NCBI GenBank assembly: GCA_016876055.1 | Contig: VHDM01000038.1 | Location: 1 to 11,145, forward strand | Length of the DNA stretch: 11,145 bases | Source of the DNA: Verrucomicrobiota bacterium | GTDB taxonomy: Bacteria; Verrucomicrobiota; Verrucomicrobiia; Methylacidiphilales; Verrucolacustridaceae | Direction: 5' to 3' | Shown: piece by piece, positions 6,521 to 11,145 of the stretch | Numbering within the stretch: position 1 is the first letter of the stretch | How the letters are laid out: the number at the start of each line of letters is the position of its first letter | Position numbers and translations under genes: made by a program | Notes under the pieces: model-generated | Database searches by the model: none | Told to the model about the DNA's origin: nothing | What the model saw: only the letters and a program-made list of their open reading frames with translations

Positions 6521-7923
6521 GAGTCAATCCGGCGAACCAGCGTGGTGGTTCCTTCGCGACCCACGGCTTTCACTGGAGTGCCGCTGGGGATGAAGTCGCC
6601 ATCGGCCAGGACGTCGTAGACGCGCTGATGAAACGAAGCGCGGCCGCTGGGCCGGAGATCGGTGATGGTTTCGCCACAGGAACCGTGCGGGGCCGGCTCT
6701 TCCGCGATGGGCTGGAACCTCGGGGAGGTGGTGGCCAGTTCGAATGGACGAAACAACGGGGTGCGGGGCAGGAACCGGGCGGCCAGCAGGATGGCGGTGA
6801 TGCCTCCAAAAAGTCCCAGGGCAAAATTGAGGGCGGGAAGATGGAGCTGGGGCAGGGTGGGGAGGATAGGATCGGTGGGGTAGCGATCGACCATGGTGTT
6901 GAGGAGGCCGAAAAGAAGCAGGCCGAGCCCGAGCAAGCCGGGCACAAAGGTTCCTGGAAAAATAAAAAGCTCCACCGCGAGGAGGGCCACTCCCAGCCCA
7001 ACGAGCAAGAGGCTTTCATACCCGGAGAGGCCGGCGATGTAGTGGCCAAAGAAAAAGATTAGTCCACAAACCGCGGCGAGCAGCCCAAAGATGCCGAACC
7101 CCGGGGTCTTGAATTCAATGTAGCCGAACAGAAAGGCGGCGGCCATGAGGAGGGGGGAAATGGTGACAATAAAACGGCCGGCCTCCTCAAAGCCGGTGGG
7201 TTCTACACGGACAATCCGGGCCCCGGGTTGGATGTGCTGTTCGACAAGCTTCTCCAAGGTGTCAGCCACGCCGTCCGCGAGGAGAGTTCGGGGGGGCCGT
7301 CCCACCAGTTGGGTGGCTTCCTTGGTGGTGAGAGTGAGGACATCGCCTTTGGCGACAATCTCGCGGCCGTCGATTTTTAACCCGTTTTGTTTGTTGACCA
7401 TGGCATCGAACACGGCGGGGTTGTGGCCGTTTTGCTCGGCGGCGGCGCGGATGACGGCGGCAAAGCCGGAAACAAACTTGGGGGGCAATTCTTTTGGACC
7501 TTCCTGACCGAGGGTGACGGGGGAGGCGGCGCCGATGATGGCCCCGGGAGCCATCCAAATATGACGGGTGGCGGCGGAAATAAACGCGCCGGCGGAAAAA
7601 GCCTCTTTGTTGACATAGGTGAAGGTGCGGTCGGAAGGTTCGAACTTGGCAAGGATGGCCATGATTTCCTTCATGGCCTGGCCTTCGCCACCAGGGGTGT
7701 CCATGTCGATGACAAGGGCGGAAGCCTTATTTTCCATGGCATCCTTCACGCCGCGTCGGACGATGTAGACGAGCCCCTTCTGAATCTCTTTCTGGACAGG
7801 AAGAACGTAGACAGGGCCGACGCCGGGGGGAGGCGCTGAGTCCGCCCGGGTCTGGACCGGCAGGGCCAGCCATAAGGAAAGAAAGATGAGGGTGCGCGCT
7901 GAAGGATTTGAACCTCCGACCAA
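6517..7923 (-). CDS. NfeD-family membrane serine protease (long form, NfeD1b type)
   Basis: Residues are counted from the TTG at 7923 (468 aa). After a signal-like segment (TLIFLSLWLALPVQTRA, about 11-27) comes a ClpP-like domain (about 38-230): DMDTPGG at 73-79, probable nucleophile Ser110 in AFSAGAF, and probable general base Lys149 in PPKFVSGFAAVIRAAAEQNG, by analogy with archaeal PH1510. About five hydrophobic spans fill 252-382, and an NfeD OB domain lies at about 417-467 (TDLRPSGRASF, SGTPVKAVGREG). Known members cut membrane proteins and are encoded next to stomatin/flotillin-type genes, as here. The start is unclear: no ATG, GTG or TTG lies between the end of the tRNA (7893) and the hydrophobic segment. 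The in-frame choices are TTG at 7923, inside the tRNA, and ATG at 7983, whose product would be a translated tRNA. Function is confident; the start is not. Confidence 0.9.
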   Translation of the reverse strand: MVGGSNPSARTLIFLSLWLALPVQTRADSAPPPGVGPVYVLPVQKEIQKGLVYIVRRGVKDAMENKASALVIDMDTPGGEGQAMKEIMAILAKFEPSDRTFTYVNKEAFSAGAFISAATRHIWMAPGAIIGAASPVTLGQEGPKELPPKFVSGFAAVIRAAAEQNGHNPAVFDAMVNKQNGLKIDGREIVAKGDVLTLTTKEATQLVGRPPRTLLADGVADTLEKLVEQHIQPGARIVRVEPTGFEEAGRFIVTISPLLMAAAFLFGYIEFKTPGFGIFGLLAAVCGLIFFFGHYIAGLSGYESLLLVGLGVALLAVELFIFPGTFVPGLLGLGLLLFGLLNTMVDRYPTDPILPTLPQLHLPALNFALGLFGGITAILLAARFLPRTPLFRPFELATTSPRFQPIAEEPAPHGSCGETITDLRPSGRASFHQRVYDVLADGDFIPSGTPVKAVGREGTTTLVRRIDS

Positions 7924-7964
7924 CTGCGTGTAAAGCAGCCGCTCTACCCCTGAGCTAAGCGCGC
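7893..7964 (-). tRNA. tRNA-Val (anticodon UAC)
   Basis: The 72-nt RNA folds as a full cloverleaf. The acceptor stem is GCGCGCT with AGCGCGC, the D arm GCTC-AGGGGTA-GAGC, the anticodon arm GCTGC-TTTACAC-GCAGT giving anticodon TAC, the variable loop TGGTC, and the T arm GGAGG-TTCAAAT-CCTTC. The discriminator base is A and CCA is not encoded (ACCC follows). It sits 49 nt after the stop of the 102-residue exported-protein gene and at the head of the nfeD-floA run, with no space before the nfeD frame. Confidence 0.96.
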
Positions 7965-8013
7965 GGCGGCGAAAATGGAACATGACAAAAAACTAGCCGA
8001 ATGGGGAGCGGTT

Positions 8014-8322
8014 TCAATGCGGGTAGCAAACAACTTGCCAGACCCTCTCATCGGCTTGAGAAAAACAGACCACGGCCAAGGTGTAATATTGATCGCGTTC
8101 CGGCACGTAGACGGCAACGCTTTCATAAAACCAGTCATGCCCGCGGATGAAATTGGGCATACGGCCAAAGGTTTGGAGAACCGTGTTGCGGTTTTGCCCG
8201 ACAAGAAGCTCGTGTAGTTGCTGGGGGGTGTAGGTGGCGGAGCCGTAGTAGTTGTCCTGAGCCAAGGCCCTGGTGCCCCAGAACGCCAACAATATGAAAA
8301 GGGGAAAGAGGGCTCGCTTCAT
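8014..8322 (-). CDS. Small exported protein, possibly BamE/SmpA-like domain
   Basis: The 102 residues start with a clear signal peptide (MKRALFPLFILLAFWGTRALA, cleavage about residue 21 before QDNYY). The mature part reads TPQQLHELLVGQNRNTVLQTFGRMPN, then DWFYESVAVYVPERDQYYTLAVVCFSQADERVWQVV. The order helix with L-x-G-x-x-x-x-x-V-x-x-x-F-G-x-P, followed by W-F-Y strands and a strand ending in V-x-x-V, resembles the SmpA/OmlA/BamE fold, which often helps outer-membrane assembly or binds other proteins. This is shape recognition, not a family match. There is no lipobox Cys; two Cys (86 and 98) could form a disulfide. It is divergent from the WG-repeat gene across 78 nt. No Shine-Dalgarno sequence (upstream GATAAACCCGG). 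Confidence 0.8.
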   Translation of the reverse strand: MKRALFPLFILLAFWGTRALAQDNYYGSATYTPQQLHELLVGQNRNTVLQTFGRMPNFIRGHDWFYESVAVYVPERDQYYTLAVVCFSQADERVWQVVCYPH

Positions 8323-8400
8323 CCGGGTTTATCATCCGAACTTTGTGGAAAAGCGCCAGCTTCCCCTTGACCTGGCTCGCAGGGATTCTAGCCCGAGAGC

Positions 8401-9219
8401 ATGGAGCGTTTTGTTCTGGGATGGGTCTGCCTAGGCCTGGCCATTTGCCTGCAGGCCGCCGAGGACACCCCCGAAGCCCATCTTTTTCTCGGGGGCGCGG
8501 CTCCCATGAAAGGGGAAAGTGGCAAATGGGGGCTGCGCGCACTGGATGGCACTTGGTTGGTCGAACCAAAGTTTATGGAAGTCAGGGGTTTTTTCGAGGA
8601 ACTCGCGGCCGCCCGGGAGGGAACCACCTGGGGCTACTTGGGGACAGATGGGGCTTGGAAAATCCCGGCACGCTTTTCCTGGGCGGGTGATTTTGCCGAA
8701 GGTTTGGCCCCTGCGAGCGAGGGGGACCGCCTGACCGGAAAGTTTGGTTATATCGACCGGCAAGGGCGTTGGGCCATTGAGGCCGATTACGATTGGGCCC
8801 GGCCCTTCCAGGAAGGATTGGGCGGTGTGAAGGACGGATCCAAATGGGGGTTTGTCGACAAAAAGGGCAAAATGGTGGTGGAACCGGAGTACGAGCAGGT
8901 CGGAGCCTTTTCCGGTGGACTGGCCCCGGTGCAAAAAGGTGGTGCCCCGGGCGATAAGGAGACTTGGCTGTATATCAAGCCGGATGGGTCGCGGCCTTTT
9001 GAAAAGAAATATGCTTGGGCGGGGACCTTTTCCGACGGCTTGGCCCGGGTGCAGCTGGAAGACCGGATCACGGGAAAATTTGGTTACATCGACAGCCAAG
9101 GGGCCATGGTGATTCAGCCTAATTTTGAGGAGGCCTCCGATTTTCGCAACGGCCGGGCGACGGTCCGGCTGGAGGGGAAATCCCGAACGATTGACAAAAA
9201 AGGCAACCCGGTCGATTGA
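8401..9219 (+). CDS. Exported WG-repeat (KWG) protein
   Basis: The 272 residues start with a signal peptide (ERFVLGWVCLGLAICLQAA, cleavage about residue 20). The mature protein is six tandem WG-type repeats of 30-40 residues, starting near 42 (KWGLRALDG), 76 (TWGYLGTDG), 114 (KFGYIDRQG), 148 (KWGFVDKKG), 188 (TWLYIKPDG) and 226 (KFGYIDSQG), with a seventh half repeat at the end (SRTIDKKGNPVD). Each unit has [KT]-[WF]-G-[YF]-[IV]-D-x-x-G, then an aromatic strand and a G-L-A turn. Proteins of this type form extracytoplasmic beta-rich domains thought to bind ligands or proteins; no enzyme activity is expected. The fifth repeat has lost its G (TWLY). The sequence before the ATG (CCCGAGAGC) gives at most a weak Shine-Dalgarno. 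Confidence 0.9.
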   Translation: MERFVLGWVCLGLAICLQAAEDTPEAHLFLGGAAPMKGESGKWGLRALDGTWLVEPKFMEVRGFFEELAAAREGTTWGYLGTDGAWKIPARFSWAGDFAEGLAPASEGDRLTGKFGYIDRQGRWAIEADYDWARPFQEGLGGVKDGSKWGFVDKKGKMVVEPEYEQVGAFSGGLAPVQKGGAPGDKETWLYIKPDGSRPFEKKYAWAGTFSDGLARVQLEDRITGKFGYIDSQGAMVIQPNFEEASDFRNGRATVRLEGKSRTIDKKGNPVD

Positions 9220-9296
9220 CCTGAGTTTGGGGCCTGAGGAAGCAAGCCAAGGCGGGCCTCGTTAAAGGACGCCATCGGTCGCTGGGTTGGAGTATT

Positions 9297-9338
9297 TAAA
9301 CCATGAGACCTCGAGTGGGGGGTTTACAAAAAATTTTT
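9297..9338 (+). terminator. Possible weak terminator after the WG-repeat gene
   Basis: TAAACC (9297-9302) can pair with GGTTTA (9321-9326) around an 18-nt loop, and a T7 run (9334-9340) follows after CAAAAAA. It is 78 nt past the WG gene stop. The stem is short and the T run is not adjacent, so this is weak. Confidence 0.25.
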
Positions 9339-9391
9339 TTGATTGGGAGGGGATAACTTGCCTGGGGCGTCCCGGAATCCCAAAATAGGGC

Positions 9392-9592
9392 ATGGTCGTA
9401 ACCGGATCGATTTTGGCTTTGGGAATCGCAGTCGCAGTTGGTGCCCAGGTGGCCAAGCGCCGGACGCAGGATCCTCGCCTCCCGCTGGTGGTGGGGTTAG
9501 CCCTGACCCTAATCATCCCAACGTTTTTAATTGTCTTGGTCTTCGAAATTATCCTGCTGTTCACTTGGAATCCACTGAACTGGATGGAATAA
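9392..9592 (+). CDS. Small two-span membrane protein, unknown function
   Basis: I do not recognise the family. The 66 residues form two hydrophobic segments (about 3-20, VTGSILALGIAVAVGAQV, and 31-58, containing VVGLALTLIIPTFLIVLV) separated by a basic turn, AKRRTQDPRL. The basic turn predicts a hairpin with its loop in the cytoplasm. The end, WNPLNWME, is rich in Trp. The clean two-helix layout argues that this is a real gene rather than a chance frame. It lies 172 nt after the WG-repeat gene and ends 82 nt before the RNase P RNA. The AGGG at 9387-9390 is only 1 nt from the ATG, too close to act as a normal Shine-Dalgarno. Confidence 0.6.
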   Translation: MVVTGSILALGIAVAVGAQVAKRRTQDPRLPLVVGLALTLIIPTFLIVLVFEIILLFTWNPLNWME

Positions 9593-9639
9593 CACAAGGA
9601 GCGGGTAAAAACACATGGGCTGTCGGGTATCCTGCCAGG

Positions 9640-9668
9640 TTGCGGTTGAGGGGCTTTCTGGATAAGAT
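9640..9668 (+). promoter_or_regulatory. Likely promoter of the RNase P RNA gene
   Basis: TTGCGG (9640-9645) and TAAGAT (9663-9668) are spaced by 17 nt, and the predicted 5' end of the RNA (9675) lies 7 nt after the -10 box. The match to sigma-70 consensus is partial (3/6 and 4/6), but spacing and position fit. Confidence 0.5.
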
Positions 9669-9674
9669 ACTTTT

Positions 9675-10096
9675 GGAACCTGGGCAGTCGCTCCTGGCTC
9701 TGGAAACGGGGTCGGGGGAGGAAAGTCCGGACACCACAGGATACTCCGCCCCGGGCAACCGGGGGCGGTTCGGGGGTGACCCCCAACCGACGGAAAGTGT
9801 CACAGAAAACAGACCGCCCTGCGTCGCTTCGGTGATGCGGGGTAAGGGTGAAACGGTGGGGTAAGAGCCCACCCCTGTGCCGGGTAACTGGCGGAGGGAC
9901 AAACCCCGGAGGGTGCAAGGCCGAGCAGGGGAGACGGGTGATCCGCCCGTCCCGCGCAAGCGGGACGTCCCCGGGTTGGAGCCGCATCACCGGTTGCTTT
10001 GGCAGCCGGTGGGATTCGCCGAAAGGCGGATCAGAGAAATGGCTGCCAAGCCGCCGGAGAAATCCGGCGGGGTCCAGAATCCGGCTTATGGGTTCC
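9675..10096 (+). ncRNA. rnpB: RNase P RNA, class A
   Basis: This is the catalytic RNA that removes the 5' leader from tRNA precursors. The universal core is present in order: GAGGAAAGTCCGGAC (9718-9732), ACAGAAAACAGACCGCC (9802-9818), GGTAAGGGTGAAACGGTGGGGT from 9841, and AGAATCCGGCTTA (10076-10088). The ends pair as P1: GGAACC (9675-9680) with GGTTCC (10091-10096). Hairpins with GNRA loops fit the class A layout: GTCCCGC-GCAA-GCGGGAC in the P13/P14 region, ATTCGCC-GAAA-GGCGGAT (10014-10031), and an 8-bp CCGCCGGA-GAAA-TCCGGCGG (10051-10070) that should be P18. CCGGGTTGG at 9971 probably holds the GGU that pairs with the tRNA CCA end. The length of about 422 nt is normal. Ends are estimated from P1 pairing and could shift by a few bases. 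Confidence 0.96.
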
Positions 10097-10106
10097 GCGG
10101 AACGGG

Positions 10107-10142
10107 GGCCGGGCGGGGAATGCCGCCCGGCCTTCGCCTTTT
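10107..10142 (+). terminator. Rho-independent terminator of the RNase P RNA gene
   Basis: A perfect 10-bp GC-rich stem, GGCCGGGCGG (10107-10116) with CCGCCCGGCC (10123-10132), and a GGAATG loop are followed by TTCGCCTTTT. It begins 11 nt after the RNA end. Its last T residues overlap the TAA stop of the convergent TPR gene (10141-10143). The minus strand has no T run after the stem, so it looks one-directional. Confidence 0.8.
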
Positions 10143-11145
10143 AGGAGGTCCGCTGGTAGGCGGACTCGACGCGTTCGGCCACGTCGCGGTACTGGCTATC
10201 GATCTCGTAAATCTTTTTAAACTCATCCAACGCTTCGGGCTTTTTCCCCATCTCCTCAAGAGCGATGCCCAGCGAATAGATGGCATCCTTCTTCGTGGCA
10301 TCCATGGCCACGATCTCCGAGGCGGCGGCGGCATACTGCTTGGCGGCGAGGTCGAGCATGTTCCGACGATGGTAAGACTGTCCCAAAAGGATAAGGGCTT
10401 TGTGTCGGACGGAGGGTTGGCGGAGGGCCTGTTGGAGTTCCGGCACGGCTTCCTTGTAAAGGCCGTTACCCACGAGGGCTTCGCCAAGCTCAAACCGATA
10501 GTTGAGGTCGTTGGGATAGCGGGCGACTCGCTCCCGAGCGCTTTCTAGCGTGATGGCTTTGCGGCGGGCCTCAATTTCGCCCAAGGCGGCGCTGCCGGCA
10601 CCGGAAGCACGGGCCTGATCCTGTTCGACATCCAACTGCTGCAGGCGCAGACGGAAGACATTCTTTTCTAGAGTCGGGTCAGACTTTTGGGTGAGATCGT
10701 AGGCAAACTGGAACCATTGCAAGGCGTGGTCAAAGGAACCTTGGAGCTCGCACAGCTCGGCGATTTGCTTGGCGAGGTTGACGTTTTGCGGCTCTTTTTC
10801 AAACTGGTCGTGGAGCCGGGCGAGCTGTTCCACGATCGCTTCCGCGGTTTTGACGACCTTGCCGGCAGATTCAAGAGCGAGGGATTCCTCCTTGCTTTTT
10901 AGGGATTCACGGAAGTCGCTGGATTTTTCCCAGCCGCCTTCCTGAGTGGCGACGAGAGCACTGGCATCTTTCATGCCCTTGAGCGCTTCGCCATCGGCAG
11001 AGTTAAGGTTCAGGATTGCCTGGTAGGTATCGCGGGCTTTGGACATCTGCTTGGCGGCGATGTAGGCCTTGGCCAGACCGTGGAGATTTCCGGTGTCCTG
11101 AGGTTTGGCGACGCGGACGGTTTCGTGCGCAAAGATCGCGGTGCC
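10141..11145 (-). CDS. TPR-repeat protein, N-terminus cut by window edge
   Basis: The frame is open from the right edge to TAA at 10141 (334 residues seen), so the ATG at 11046 is internal. The visible part begins with TPR-like sequence (NLHGLAKAYIAAKQ, then KARDTYQAILNLN). A charged, probably coiled region follows (about residues 74-120, KSSDFRESLKSKEESLALES and on), then a helical linker, and at least three further TPRs near the end (LNYRFELGEALVGNGLYKEA, HKALILLGQSYHRRNMLDLA, DAIYSLGIALEEMGKKPEAL). It is probably a scaffold or adaptor; the missing N-terminus would decide whether it is exported or membrane-bound. I cannot name the family. It converges on the RNase P RNA gene and shares no sequence similarity with the left-edge TPR protein beyond the repeat type. 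Confidence 0.88.
   Translation of the reverse strand, partial: GTAIFAHETVRVAKPQDTGNLHGLAKAYIAAKQMSKARDTYQAILNLNSADGEALKGMKDASALVATQEGGWEKSSDFRESLKSKEESLALESAGKVVKTAEAIVEQLARLHDQFEKEPQNVNLAKQIAELCELQGSFDHALQWFQFAYDLTQKSDPTLEKNVFRLRLQQLDVEQDQARASGAGSAALGEIEARRKAITLESARERVARYPNDLNYRFELGEALVGNGLYKEAVPELQQALRQPSVRHKALILLGQSYHRRNMLDLAAKQYAAAASEIVAMDATKKDAIYSLGIALEEMGKKPEALDEFKKIYEIDSQYRDVAERVESAYQRTS

Noticed and set aside
7965..7983. ATG at 7983 as the nfeD start
   Set aside because: The resulting N-terminus (SSGVERLLYTQLVGGSNPSA) is a literal translation of the tRNA, a known annotation artefact.
7965..8013. Promoter or terminator between the 102-residue gene and the tRNA (TTGTCA, T6 run)
   Set aside because: No -10 box lies at a fitting distance, and there is no convincing stem before the T run.
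8323..8400. TTGACC (8367-8372) with TAGCCC 16 nt later as a promoter for the WG-repeat gene
   Set aside because: The -10 match is poor and the implied transcript would start at the ATG; the spacing alone is not enough.
9328..9340. A6-T7 tract as an origin element or bent-DNA site
   Set aside because: It is a single isolated tract with no repeats, DnaA-box cluster or partner site nearby.
9262..9990. 242-residue minus-strand frame
   Set aside because: It covers most of the RNase P RNA gene; the translation has no recognisable domain and is explained by the GC-rich structured RNA.
10092..10103. GTTCCGCGGAAC, a perfect 12-bp palindrome at the RNase P RNA 3' end
   Set aside because: Half of it is the P1 3' strand, so self-complementarity is probably a by-product of P1 pairing; no second copy suggests a protein-binding site.

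Overview
This window (about 11.1 kb, GC-rich) looks like ordinary chromosome from a Gram-negative-type bacterium, most likely Verrucomicrobiota or a related PVC lineage. The reasons are an NfeD-NfeD-FloA-proline-rich-protein run, a 34-residue Lys/Arg-rich COX24/AURKAIP1-type ribosomal protein, long-form HisG, many exported TPR and WG-repeat proteins, and almost no Shine-Dalgarno sequences. That assignment is inference. I see no phage, transposon, CRISPR array or defence island.

Positions 1-7964 form one long minus-strand run, read right to left. It starts with a tRNA-Val(UAC) and continues with a membrane serine protease of the NfeD type, whose reading frame runs back into the tRNA. Next come a short NfeD paralogue, the flotillin-like FloA, and a proline-rich single-span membrane protein. 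AguB and AguA follow; together they convert agmatine to putrescine through N-carbamoylputrescine. Then come long-form HisG (first step of histidine synthesis), the 34-residue basic protein, and a large exported TPR protein cut by the left edge. Gaps are mostly -4 to 24 nt, so most of these genes are probably co-transcribed; the widest gap is about 130 nt, before hisG.

Positions 8014-9219 hold two divergent genes for small exported proteins: a 102-residue protein with a possible BamE-like domain (minus) and a six-repeat WG protein (plus). Positions 9392-10142 hold a 66-residue membrane protein and then a complete class A RNase P RNA gene with a plausible promoter and a strong terminator, all on plus. 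A second TPR protein (minus) converges on this terminator and leaves through the right edge.

The points most worth a second look are: a probable one-base loss in a C4 run that disconnects the left TPR protein from its natural signal peptide; the tiny ribosomal-type gene next to it, which is easy to miss; the overlap of the nfeD reading frame with the tRNA gene; two SGK[ST]-bearing insertions in FloA; and the uncharacterised proline-rich protein in the NfeD/FloA cluster. I found no convincing new multi-gene system.
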